From the NCBI RefSeq assembly GCF_000189635.1, contig NW_002476236.1, positions 310,001 through 374,000 on the forward strand: a stretch of 64,000 bases of DNA, read 5' to 3'. Within the stretch, counting starts at the first letter, position 1, and the number at the start of each line of letters is the position of its first letter. Below the pieces are notes generated by a model. That model did no database searches and was not told the origin of the DNA. It saw only the letters and a list, made by a program, of their open reading frames with translations. The stretch comes from Tetrahymena thermophila SB210 (taxonomy: Eukaryota; Ciliophora; Oligohymenophorea; Hymenostomatida; Tetrahymenidae). This document shows, piece after piece, positions 25,401 through 37,000 of this stretch. The position numbers were made by a program, and so were the translations under genes.

Positions 25401-26158
25401 TCTTATAATAAGTTATTAAAAATGTTTTAATTGAAATATATCAAAATGGTTTCTTATTCAAAAGATTTATCTCCTATTTAATTGTTAAATGTAATAGCAG
25501 AGTAAAATCTTTTTGAATAAAAAATCAACTCATTTTAGCCAAAATACTAGCCTTGTTAAAAAAAGTGCTTTGTATCTTATTCTATCAAACGGTTGATAGG
25601 TGTAACAATATCCTATTACGCATCACAAAGGTTTGTTTAAGAACTCCTTGTATTATTTTATTGAAGGGAGTTTTTTTGATAAAAAATTTAGATTAATTTT
25701 ACACCTCCAGACAGAACAACATAAAATTTGTTTGATTAATCACCCTCATTAAATATAATCTATCCATTTTGAGAAAAGATCTCAATTCTCATTTCTTTAA
25801 GGAGCTTATGCTTATTTTTTAAACTTTCATCTGAAAGAATTTATTCAAAAAAATCCAAAGAAGCAAGTTTACTTGAAAGTTCATTTAAATCTTAAACTGT
25901 CCTTTCTTCTGGCAGTTTATGCAAAATAGGAATTATACACTACAAATCTATTCTTTTTCTACATTAAATATTAGTCTCATCTTGTAATCCCTACTTTATT
26001 ATATCTTTTTAAACTTAATAAGTCTTCTTTCTACTTTAGCTTCTGCTTTAGCTAAGTTATCGTTACCTTACTGTTATATTTGCTTGTTTATTTATATCCT
26101 CTTAATTTTTAAGTAAGCTAATTTATTCATCTTTTATCTTATTGACCTATTATCTCAT
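22418..26158 (-). CDS. Protein with two cyclic nucleotide-binding domains and a long Q/N-rich tail
   Basis: One uninterrupted 1247-codon frame gives 1246 aa. A basic N-terminus (residues 1-85) leads into ILHKLPEERTVQDLNELSSK, a helix found before CNB domains in ciliate proteins. CNB1 (about 110-230) has IIFNEGDQSNKFYVVLSGGV. CNB2 (about 270-390) has LNEVVYKQDQKVEYIYYLDS and GNVQLNYS, then a phosphate-binding-cassette-like FFGDEDLLN followed by TRKYSATI with the cassette-type Arg. The cassette of CNB1 is less clear (IGDKSFEQE). The remaining 850 residues are Q, N, S and K-rich low complexity. No kinase, channel or exchange-factor domain is visible, so this is a stand-alone cAMP/cGMP sensor or regulatory subunit-like protein by inference. 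Confidence 0.85.
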
Positions 26159-26995
26159 ATATTTTTATAGATTACTTACTACAGTTAAGTAATCAAAAAA
26201 TATCTTTAAAATTTAAGAAATTAAACTTTTATCAAATTTTATATAGATTATTATCAATCAATTATTCATTCATTTGTTTATTATTTTTATAATAGTTAAA
26301 ATTCTTTAATAACTATTAAATTTATAATCTATTTTTGAAAATATTCAATATAATTTATTAATTAACAATTATAATTATAATAAAATATTATTGATTTAAA
26401 CTTTTTTAATTTTATTTTGATAATTTTTAATATTTAATTAAATGTTCATAACAATATTTTTATCTTTAAAATATTTAATTTATTTTAAAAACAGTTTTAT
26501 TAATTTATTTATTTACCTATCAATCATAAAATGAATTTTCTTTTGCTTTAAACTTAAATATCCTTTCAAAGTTTATGAAATAAATAATATTATAAATTAA
26601 ACAATTCAAAAATAATAAGATTGATAATATTAGTTTTATCGATTTTAAGTTTATTATTATTTTATTATAGATAATAATTCAGAAAATTATTAATAACTTT
26701 TTTTCAAGTTAATAATGAGTTATCTGCTGGTTTTAGCACATTAACTTAAGAATATTAGTCCAATTATTAATTTATTTCATAGTTTAAATTGATAATAATC
26801 TTTAATTGATTTGAAAATATTAAATTTTACATTAGAAATAATTTTATTTATTATTATAAATTAGTTTTCTTTTGATTTTAACATGAATACTTTTTGAATA
26901 ATTTAAGATTTTTTAAGCAAATATATATAAATAGTATTAGGAAAAATAATAAGTAATTCAAATTAAATATATTATTTTTGTTTAATTAAGATTTA
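26159..26995. other. Intergenic region containing a decayed copy of the neighbouring 3' end
   Basis: About 840 bp between two minus-strand genes. Apart from the relic copy described at 26636-26760 it is A+T-rich with no reading frame. Confidence 0.5.
26636..26760 (-). pseudogene. Decayed partial duplicate of the 3' end of the CFAP97-like gene
   Basis: This stretch aligns with 26993-27122, about 357 bp away, which is the last part of the CFAP97-like gene. Shared landmarks in the same order are TAAGTTTA, a T-rich run ending in TTA(T/C)AGATAAT, a TTC(A/T)GAAAATTATTAAT block, AGTTATCT and TTATTTAA-like ends. Weaker similarity continues further left. In the duplicate the reading frame is not maintained, so it is a relic and not an alternative exon. 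It points to a tandem duplication that caught only the gene end. Confidence 0.6.
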
Positions 26996-27829
26996 TCAAT
27001 GTTAAGTTTACTATTTTTTTATTACAGATAATGATTCTGAAAATTATTAATCACTTTTAAAATCAGGTTAATAGTAAGAGTTATCTCCTTATTTTATCAA
27101 ATTATCTTAAGAAAATTATTCCTAGTAGTATTTTGCATCATATGTTTAGGAAATTGACCTTAGTTTCTTTTAGCTTTTAGAATGAGCTGTATCATACTAT
27201 GAGTCATTTATTTATGATTTATTTCTATTTTATTATATCAAAGGTAAATAAAAAGCTATAGACTTAGAGCTCTAAAGATGAAATTTATTTTCTAAAACAT
27301 CCCTTAATTTTATTTATTTATCATGATCTAGCTTTGTTAGCTTTTACCTATATTCTTTATGCTTTTTTTCATGATTTTTAATATCATAAATATCAACTAT
27401 ACTTTTTTGAGAGTTAAGTCTACTATGAATAGCAACATTTTCTCTTTAAATATCTAATTATTATCTGTATCTATTTTTAAGTAGATTTTCAGTATTTTTT
27501 TTTGATATCTCTGAGGAGTACTAAATAGATTGTGAGCGTTTTTTAGGTGAATACACCTATGGCTGTGTTGAACTATTTTAAATCTTTAATAATCTTTACA
27601 TTATCAGATCATTCTTTTTATTCATATCTTAAATTTTAATATTCTCTTCATGAATTCTTGTACGATAATAGTTTTACTTATATTTTTAATACTTCTCAAC
27701 TTCATGCTCTTTTGATATCTAAAATATTTTCTGTTAAGCATTTTATACTCTTTTTAAGTGGTTTTCGTATTCCCTTAATTAGTCTACAATACTAAAATAA
27801 TTATTATTAATATGTTTAGATGCTTTCAT
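26996..27829 (-). CDS. CFAP97 (Hemingway)-like cilia-associated protein
   Basis: A single 278-codon frame gives 277 aa. Residues about 8-90 carry the CFAP97-type pattern: an N-terminal HINNNYFSIVDQLREYENHL helix, a linker, then YYRTRIHEENIKIQDMNKKN followed by DLIMQRLLKIQ, which matches the family's closing helix (E/R-rich, ending in xLLxKMxxI). The rest is S/K/Q-rich and disordered. CFAP97 proteins are small axonemal or ciliary factors in species with motile cilia, which suits a ciliate. The start ATG precedes KASKHINNN and no upstream exon is evident. A plain short coiled-coil protein is the alternative. The 3' end is partly duplicated downstream. Confidence 0.6.
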
Positions 27830-28899
27830 ATTCTTTTTTTAAAAATTAAAATTATATTTTAGTGTAATTTGTATTTATATCTTCAATATTAATAAATGCC
27901 TAATTAATAATTTTTTAGTTTATGGATACAATAAGTGTTATTATACTAGTTATCCCAAAACCATCCAATTTAATAAATCTATTTAATAAGATAATTAATA
28001 TAATTGCCAAATTATTTATCAAAATGTATTATTTGATAGTAATATACTTACCAATTGCTTTGATTTTCATAATAATCAATTAATTTTGGCTATTTTATCA
28101 AAAATACTTCCATTTCCGACTTTTTAAGATAACCTTTGTGTTATATTTTTTTAATTTTTTAAGATACAAATTAAATTAATTATTTAAAAAAGGACTACTT
28201 TTAAAAAGTATTATCAGAGCTATTTATTTATTTGTTAAATGTAACCTTTTTAATTCATTTTAAGCATAGAAAATATTTTTCATAACTCTATTAATAATAT
28301 ATAAAATATAAAATTAAAATTATTCTATCAAAGTTTAAGAGAATCAATTATTTAAATTAAAAAAAATTATTGTATTACTTCTAAAGTTAAGTGTAAAACA
28401 AACATGATTTGCAAATATAATAGTGAAAAATTAAAATAGTACAATTTTAATATTTATATAAATTGTTTAACTTTATGAATATTTACAATATTGGAAGAAG
28501 AAAAAATTAGATTATTTTTGTAATAACTAACACTCTAATTATTTTATTTATTGTTTTTTTTAAACTGATTAAGGTGTAGTAATTCTTTTAGTGAACGATA
28601 TCAAGAAATTAAATGGAAAAATGATTATTTGTAAATGGCAGTATTAGATAAAAGTATATTTTACAAGCAAAAAAAAGAAAAAAGAAAAAAACTTATTCCA
28701 ATTTAAATTTTAATGAGGAGATTTAAAGAATAAATAATATTAAGCATTAAAAACTTAACTCAAATAATAATTAAAAATAATAAGTAAAAAATAATTAAAA
28801 AATCATTACCAATCATCTGTTTAGCAAACAAACAAAAGCTACCAGAAATCAAAATAATCTTATCAAATCTTCATAAATCCTTCTTAAATACTAAGTTAA
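27830..28899. promoter_or_regulatory. Divergent intergenic region
   Basis: 1.07 kb between the 5' ends of the CFAP97-like gene (minus) and the RING-H2 gene (plus), so it should contain both promoters. It is A+T-rich with an A/G-rich run at about 28665-28690. No specific site is recognised. Confidence 0.4.
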
Positions 28900-30492
28900 A
28901 TGTCAAATCCTAAATAAGTCATAACAATAAAAAGAGGAAGTACTCCTTCTTCAAATTAGAAACCTAGTCCATAAATAAATATGTCCAGAAAGATAGTGGA
29001 CGCAAACCCTTCATCCCAAATTAAAAAAATCACAACAAGTATATTAATTAATATTAAATTTAAACTTTTAACTAGTTGCTTGACTAAAAAATTTAATGAA
29101 GCAACTGCATCTCTTACAGCTCACTAAAAACTTTTATTTCAAAATAGACACGAGGACAAATACAATTGATGAATAATTTAAATAAATTGCTAAACAAGGT
29201 AATCCTCATACTGAGAAACCTTTTATTTAACAGGTTCCTACATCAAACGGAGCAATTTTTGAGAATTAAATAAACAAAATGCCAATTATGAACTAAATAA
29301 ACACTCAACATACATAGAATTCTCCTTTATTTTTAACTAAGTAACAATCGAACTCAGCCGTAATTATATTTATTTCATTTTAAAATTAATTTTAAAAGCC
29401 CTTTTCAGATATAAACTTTAAAAAATTAGAATTACTAACCTTTTGGAGTTTCTGAATATGATAAAATGATGGGTAATTATGGATTTCCTTAAGCTCAGTA
29501 TACCAAAAAGTAGGAATTAAGAAAAGAAGACATTGTTAGCACAGATGTGTATAAAGAACTATTATCGAAATATGAATCTATTGCTGATAAATATTAAGAA
29601 CTGAAAAATGTAAACCACTTTTTTTATTTTTTTAAACTTTTTAATAACATTTTTAGCTATAACAATAAAAAACAAAGATTTAAATAGAGAATTAGATAAA
29701 TTGCTTTTATTTATAGATATTCATGCTAGAAATTAATTTTATTTTTCATATTAATTTACATATTGATTAACACTTTTATAATTATAAAATGATTTCAGAC
29801 ATATCAAGAATTATAGGAGTCTCATAGCGAATAAATAAAAAAGCTCAGATTAGATAATCACAAATTTCTCTAAGAAAATATTCTACTCAAGAGGAAAAAT
29901 TAAGAGCTTGTCAAGCAAAACAAATAGTTGAAAGAATAAATTGTTGTTGCCTAAAATGAGGAGAGAAAAGGTTAGTTAAAAAAAATATTTTTATTAAATA
30001 TTTAATAGTTATTTAATTACTTAATAGATAACCATGAATAACTATTAGAAATGATGTATGCTATCAGATTACATCAGCAAGAAGAATAAATGCTTTAAAT
30101 GGCTATTCAGTAATCTGCTGAGGAATTTTAAAATGATCCTAATTTTGTTAACGTAGACAATATGACATACGAAGTAATTGAATATTTTAAAATCATAAAT
30201 GACTATATAATATGTTTATTTTATTTAGGAAATGTTAGAACTTGAAGAAAAGAATGGGAAAGTTTCAAGAGGATTACCTCAAGAGATTATTTAATAAATT
30301 CCATCTGTTAACTTCAACTCAAGGCTTAAAATTATTTCAGAAAAATGTACAATATGCATTAGTGAATTCGAATATGGAGAAAAGTTGAAATAATTACCAT
30401 GCAAGCATATTTACCATCCTGAATGTGTGGACAACTGGTTAAAATAAGAAAAAAAGTGTCCAGTATGCAAGGGAGAAATAAACTATAACTGA
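28900..30492 (+). CDS. Coiled-coil RING-H2 protein, putative E3 ubiquitin ligase
   Basis: Exons 28900-29038, 29148-29359, 29409-29609, 29799-29970, 30028-30173 and 30229-30492 join with matching phases to 377 aa. The N-terminal third is disordered. Residues about 165-250 are heptad-rich (KLRLDNHKFLQENILLKRKN). MMYAIRLHQQEEQMLQMAIQ then forms a Q/E helix. The C-terminal RING-H2 has Cys330, Cys333, Cys348, His350, His353, Cys356, Cys367 and Cys370 in C3H2C3 order, with Trp360 in the usual spot before the last CPVC, so it should recruit an E2 and promote ubiquitin transfer. The target is unknown. Uncertain point: intron 3 (29610-29798) contains a short coiled-coil-like reading that could be an extra exon. 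Confidence 0.88.
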
Positions 30493-32191
30493 TAGGAATT
30501 ATTTTAAAGACTTTTTACAGATAACATCATTTACTATACAAATATAATAATTTCAATAACTGTTTTACATAAACTAATAATGAGAAAAATGAAGAAAAAA
30601 AATAGTTCTTATTAGTTTACTACTTTATAATAATGTGAGATTGCAAAAATTAATCAATAAATAAATAAGTAAATAAACTGATAATTACAATTAAATCCAA
30701 ATTAATATTCAAATAAAAGTGCATGGTTATAAATTCATCAAAATTCAAATAATAAAAATTAATTGTTTCCTGAAGATCATTTATAAAACTAAATATAATA
30801 ATAATATAAATGTAAAATTATTAAAAAATACTTTATATCAATATAATAGCCTTAATTATGTTCAGTATACATTCATATATATAATATTTATTTCATTTTA
30901 TTGTCATGTTTTTTTTAAAAATTTTAGTTTTATTTTAAACTAATGACATTTATAAATATTTGTGATAAAATCAAAAAACTATTATTTCGTTAATTATAAA
31001 GTTTATTGATGAAATGTAAATATAAAATAACTAATTTGGAATCATTTAGTTTAAACTTAAAAAAATTTAAATTAAAGATAATATATTCTAACTCCTAATT
31101 AGTTGATAGCTGCTAATATTAGTAACCAAAAAAATTTTTGAGCCAAAGGACTAAAAAGTAGCCATACATACAAAATGAGAAGTTCCCCTAATTCGTGGGG
31201 AGTTAGAGTAAATATTTTAAAGTAAATGAAAATTGATTAAAATAAAAACTCTATTATAATTAAACTTAATAAATAGATAAATAAATATTAAATTAATTTA
31301 TAAATAAATAATTAATTAAATAATAAATTGTGTATATTTTAGTTACACAAAAAATAAAGAGAGCGTGATTTAGTTAAGTTATAAGCTAAAGCTAACTTTA
31401 AAGACAATATTAAATCAAAGCATTAATGACGTAGCTGATGTATACTTTATTATAAATATTTATTAAAAGCTTTTAAGAAAATTTAGTCTAAAAGTTTGAC
31501 ATTTTATAATCAAATTATTTATTTGTTTAGTATATTTATTATATTTATAATAAAATTTTAATGAAAATTATTATTTTTTTAATACATTGATGAAATACTT
31601 TTTAATTATTTTCTTTTCTATTAAACATTTTTATTTACTTATATTTTGAATTATAAGAAAAATATTCTTATATCATGAATTAAAAAACATAATACCAATA
31701 TTACATCGATATACTGATGGCATAGTTGATGATTTGTTAATTATTCTACCTTATCAGAGAATCAGTAGATTGGTTTAAAAAGTTGCGTATATATGAAAAA
31801 AGTTAAAATGAAAATTTAATGAAATCCTAGTTTAAAAATAACTAAAAATACTTTTCAATACTTTTATTTCACTATATAACAAAAAGATTTTAATGAAAAT
31901 ATATTATTTATGATGATAGCTTATAAAAAAGTCTCAAAATTCCTAATTTTTATTTTTAAAATTTAAAAAAAACTGAGTGTTCTAAGATTCTATTTATTTT
32001 ATGTAGTGCTAATTTACCTGTAAATTACGTCACTATATACTGATACATATTACATCTAACACTATTAACATAAGAAATATCTCATATAATATCCTAACCC
32101 TTTTATTTTAGTAATTAGTAATTTAAACATTCAAATTAAGTAGAAGAAAATAACTTCAGATAAAGAAAGTATTTTTGATAAATCATTAGAA
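30493..32191. other. Long intergenic region with one structured element
   Basis: 1.7 kb between two plus-strand genes. Most is A+T-rich, and a 74-codon open frame at 30719-30943 looks like noise. The exception is a higher-GC block at about 31087-31207 with complementary ends, listed separately. Confidence 0.45.
31087..31207. other. Candidate structured RNA or small inverted-repeat element
   Basis: Nine bases TCTAACTCC at 31087-31095 are exactly complementary to GGAGTTAGA at 31199-31207, so the ends can close a stem around about 103 nt. Inside are a CCTAATT direct repeat near each end, an A7T5 self-complementary run and a CCCC...GGGG short hairpin (31184-31200). G+C is clearly higher than in surrounding DNA. 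It does not match tRNA, U1, U2, U6, 5S or Tetrahymena telomerase RNA as I know them. It could be a small non-coding RNA, or a MITE-like relic with 9-bp terminal inverted repeats. Confidence 0.3.
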
Positions 32192-33054
32192 ATGGCTAAC
32201 CCAGGAAGATTTAATATTGAACATATATGCAAGTAGTTAAATATTACTGAGGAAGAGAGAAAGCAAGACGTTTTTCTTAAAAAAACTGAATCTGGTGTCT
32301 TTTTTTTGGTTTTGAATAAAAAGGCAAATACTCTTAGTATCCCATTTATCAGAAAAATTAGTGAGTTGTTAGATACTGTTGAGGAAAATGACGGTCCTAC
32401 TGCTTTAGTCACTTTTGGCTTACATGAAAAATTTTTCTCTACTGGATTAGATTTAAATTTCATGTTATCTTTAGAAAAGGAAGATATTTTTAGTTTTATT
32501 CTTGAAGTTATTCGCTTATATGGTAGATTCTTAGCTTTAGCAGTACCTTGCATTGCAATGATGAATGGCCACGCATACGCTGGAGGATGTATGCTAGCTT
32601 TTTCACATGATTACAGGTTTTATTTAAATTATATAAGCTTTAATAAAATATTATAAAAATGTATTTTAAAAGAATTATGAGAGATGATTTTGGATAGATT
32701 TGCATGAATGAAGTTGAGCTTCATATGCCTCTGCCTCCAGGTATGAATGCAGTCATTTAAGAAAAAATTTCTGATAAGGATGCATTTAGAGAGTTAGTTC
32801 TCTAAGCAAAGAGATTTGAAGCTAAAGAAGCTTTTGAAAGAAAGATGGTTAATAAAATCTTCCCACCTGAAAAGCTTTTTGAAGAAACTTTAAAGTTTGC
32901 TGAATCTTAAACTAAATTTGGAGTTGATAAGCCTAACTTTAGAAAATTGAAAGAAGAAATGAATAAAACAGCTATTGATTGTTGCTTTAATAAAGGTCAT
33001 GGTGTTGGTGTTAGGTATGAAGCTAAAGCAACTTTCCCCAACCCAAGATTGTGA
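32192..33054 (+). CDS. Enoyl-CoA delta-isomerase / hydratase (crotonase family), C-terminal PRL
   Basis: Exons 32192-32616 and 32673-33054 join (AG/A, intron 56 nt) to 268 aa. Crotonase-fold landmarks: LVTFGLHEKFFSTGLDLNFM (first oxyanion strand), PCIAMMNGHAYAGGCMLAFS (second oxyanion loop), and MRDDFGQICMNEVELHMPLP, where the Glu of NEVEL sits in the catalytic position of plant and yeast delta3,delta2-enoyl-CoA isomerases. The protein ends NPRL, and PRL is a variant peroxisomal targeting tripeptide. Predicted role: moving double bonds during peroxisomal oxidation of unsaturated fatty acids. The frame stays open upstream of the chosen ATG for about 30 codons without another ATG, so a 5' exon is possible. 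It is related to the ECH1-like gene 25 kb away. Confidence 0.88.
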
Positions 33055-34038
33055 TTTTAACTTCAGATAATAAGCTTGAAAATATTTTTTATCTTGTCGT
33101 TATAATTCTCAATCATTTTATTTGTAACTTTAACAATCATTCTATCAAACAAATACGTTTAATATTTTAACCATAAGTTTCATCAAAGACATTTATTTCA
33201 AGAATTTATTTTATTTTAAAATCTTTTTTAATTAATTTCATCGCTTTTTATTTATTTAAAGATATGGTATTTTGCATTTGTATATAAAAAATGAAAAATA
33301 TTTTTATTCTAATCAATTATTTTAGAATTCAAAATGCATTTAAAATTTTAAAAAATATAAAAAATAAATTTATTATCATTATTATTTAAAAATAAATAAA
33401 ATATCTAATTCTATTTTATAAATAAAGCTTTGTTGTTCTTAACATAAGAGTAGTTTATTAAATCTAATTTTTAACATTTGGATTTAATACAAAATTCATA
33501 TTTTATTTAATTGTCTAATTACTTTTTTATTTAAATACTTTGTATTGAATTTAGATTTTAGTTTGAGAATATTTATCAGCAATTCACATCAAAAATCTAG
33601 TAAGAATGAAAATTTAAATTCAGTATTTATAGATTTTATTATCAATACATATGCATAATAAAAATTAAAGCAAACACTTATCAATATGCTCTGTTAAATA
33701 GTATTACATTACTAATTTTGTTAAAGTTATTAGATATTACTAAATTTTTTTTCAGCTGACTTTGATAATTTCAGAAGAAGCTAATAAGTTTTTTATTCAT
33801 TTTTATTGCAAGGTTTATTTTTTTTATTATATCACTCTTTGAATCAAAAGTTTAATTAAATATATTTTAGTTAATAAATAACAACTTATTAATAGATTTC
33901 AATTAATTACTTGCGTATTTCAAAAGAAAGAGTTTATTGCTATCTAATAATTTTGATTAAAAGCAACATTCATAACAATAATAAATTTTGAATTGATCCA
34001 AAAAAATAAATATTATTTTTTCAGATAAAGGAAAAAAA
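33055..34038. other. Intergenic AT-rich DNA
   Basis: About 985 bp between two plus-strand genes. No gene or repeat is recognised. Confidence 0.4.
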
Positions 34039-37000
34039 ATGAGTGCATTCGATTTACTAGAAAAAGAATTATAGGGTATAGCATATGAGACGAAAAAGAA
34101 GTGGCCATAAATAAAGGATGTAATTGCTAACTTAAAATTGAATTATAATAATTTAGTTACTTCATTAATAAAAAGCTACATTTATAATTTTCTTATGAAA
34201 GCATAATTCATCGAAAAAAATTTTTACTAATTTAAAAAAAAAGATGGTTAATGAGCTTATAACAGAACTTTAAAATACTAAGAAAAGATAAAGCCCATAA
34301 AATAATTAGCAAGGTAATGTAGGTACTCATAGAGGTTTGCAGGACATCCCTTTAGGCTAATATTTTAAAGTAATAGATTTGTTAAAAGACACTAAGTAGT
34401 AGAAGATATATGAACATGGTTTAAATATTTTACAAAGATTGATTAATTAACCATCTGTTACTGAAGTAAATTTATTTATTTTGATTTTCTAATTTACTTA
34501 TTGAATGAACGATTTTTATTTAATGCTTACTATTATTTGCAAGTATTCAATTAAAAGTCATTTTAATTATAAACATAGGTAGAGTAGACTATAGCATTAA
34601 ACTTCTTGTATTCAATAAAAGATATTAAAGATGAAAAGCTGCAAATAAAACTGATATAATCTTTATTAGTTATGTTTAATCTTAAAACCATAACTTGCAA
34701 ATATTATGATTAAATAGAAAAGGTATAAAATATTTGCTAAAACTTTAATTAGATTTTATTTTAAAAGAATAAAACTTTTTTCTTAGCATATTCAAACAAT
34801 TTTAACTACTAAAAATCGAGTAAATACAAACATTTTTTAAATTATAGATTTTAAATATCTGTTTGACCCTATAAAGTTAAAAAGAGATTATAGTACATAA
34901 CACTTCTTTGGCAGGAATGTTTTAGCTTATAAATATTGTCTTTGAGCATTTTATTAAATCTCGTATCGTTTTCGAGTAGAATTTTTCAGACAACTCTTAA
35001 TAATTCAACTAGACTGCTGAAGAAGAATCCAAAGAATAAATTTCATAAATCTAGCATCAATCTTCGTCTGATTATAAAAAGAATGATTCAAGAAATACAG
35101 AAGAAGATTTGAATGGTATTATTTATTCTCCTTAGTCATACGAATAAATTACGAGGTAAATTTAGTTTAAATATATTAATATATAATTTTAATCTAAAAA
35201 AGTACCTGTGTCAGGCTGTTTGGAGAAATTGTATAGATGCTTGATGGTAAAAAAATGCCAGCTTGGGTACCATAGGGGTTAGGAGTAACCACAACCTATC
35301 AAGAAATCGGTATTTTTTTTATTTTAAATATTTATCTAGAATTTATTTTTAAATTAGCATTTGACTTAATATTGGCAATTTTAAAGTTGGCTGGAAAATA
35401 TATTAGAAACAATAAGCAATTAATGCATATCATTAATGAAAAGTTAGTTTAATTTGCTTATGATAACATTAAAAGTGATTATTCAGAATTCAAGTTTGGG
35501 ATTAGAATTATTAAATTGTGCTGTAGATTAACATATAATTTAAGATCTAATGAAAATATATTACAAAAGATTTGTGAAACATAAAAAAAAGCTAATAAAA
35601 TATTCATATTTTCTTATGTATATAGTGAGTACTTTAACTTAAGTCTGAGTGATACTAAGTATATTTATCATCTCTATCAAGCAAGCTTTTAAGAAGAACA
35701 AAATAATGAAAATAAAAAATATAAGGGGCTTTTAGATATTTTAGAAAGTGTTTAAGCAATAGCTTCTAACATTTCTAAGCTACCAGATTAAGAATTAAGA
35801 AAGGTTGTTCATTCTAACATAAAGTCCAAAATAATTGACAGAAACGAAATAGATTTTTAAGAATCTCCTTAAATTAGCTTAAATATGCTATATAAAATAC
35901 TTAGTAAATAATTTTTAAATTTTATAATTATCAAAGAATAATTTTTAATAAAAAGCTGAATGCACTACACATTTTACGGAATCGCTTTGCAGAGTTTTTC
36001 AAGAAAAAGACTAAGAATAAGCCTCAGTGAGATAAAAATAGAGTCTGCATCAAGAAGGATTAGCTGACTAGGTAATATAAAATAGTAAATAGCATGATGG
36101 ATTTGAAGAAATAGTAGGAATAATTGAGTAATGTTGGAAAGAGAACCTAAGAATTGTGAAAAAATTATTATAGAAATAAGTAAATGAGCAATATACTTAA
36201 AATATATTGAAGGCTATACAAAGCTGGGTTCGCTTAGCAGGAACTCTGTAACTCAATAAAATTTCTGATGAATATTTAAAAGTACTCTCAAACAATAGTG
36301 TTAGTGCTCCTGGAGAAGACTTCACTTCTTTTAACCTCCTTTGCACAAAAACTCTATTTAATATAGCTTTATGTTTAGGAGGTAAATTGAATTTAATTTT
36401 TTCTTTCTTTTTTTAAATATTAACAAAAAAAATAGATGTCCTTGGAACAAGCTCCTGGCATATAATTCTATAATCAATGCAAAAATTAGATAATATATTT
36501 TTAAGAAAACTGTATCCAGAAGAATAGTAAAGAAAAGAAGATACTGTAATCAACTCAGAGATACAAATTTAATAAAACCTTCTCAATAATTTGTTTTCTT
36601 CAAGTGACCAAGCTGATGTAAATAAACTTCACACATTCAAATTCTTCATCTTTATTTTAAAATTTTTAGGATAACTTAGTTATTACTATGATAGATGCTT
36701 TAAACTAAGTCAATTTATCTGTCTTGGAGGTTGCTGCAATTGAATAACCAAATAAGAAATCACCTGAGTACTTTAATCAAAAGTTTGGCCTTTTAAAAAT
36801 GCAAGAAACAATTCTTGTAAATATATTCAGGATAGAATTGTTTTGGGATTTAGTAGCAACTCACTTTTTGATGCTTGCAAATAAAAGATACAATGAATTG
36901 AGATTATTTTCTATTGATATTTTAAACAATATAATAAATAAAGCATTTAATTTCTTTATGAACGTTTATCCTACTGATGATTAAGAAGTTTCTGAAGAAT

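Noticed and set aside
30719-30943. 74-codon plus-strand frame rich in I, N, K, Y and F
   Set aside because: Composition is that of random AT-rich DNA, no homology is apparent and it has no supporting context.
31087-31207. Reading the structured island as telomerase RNA, U-snRNA or tRNA
   Set aside because: No CAACCCCAA-type template, no Sm-type or U6-type landmarks and no cloverleaf could be found.
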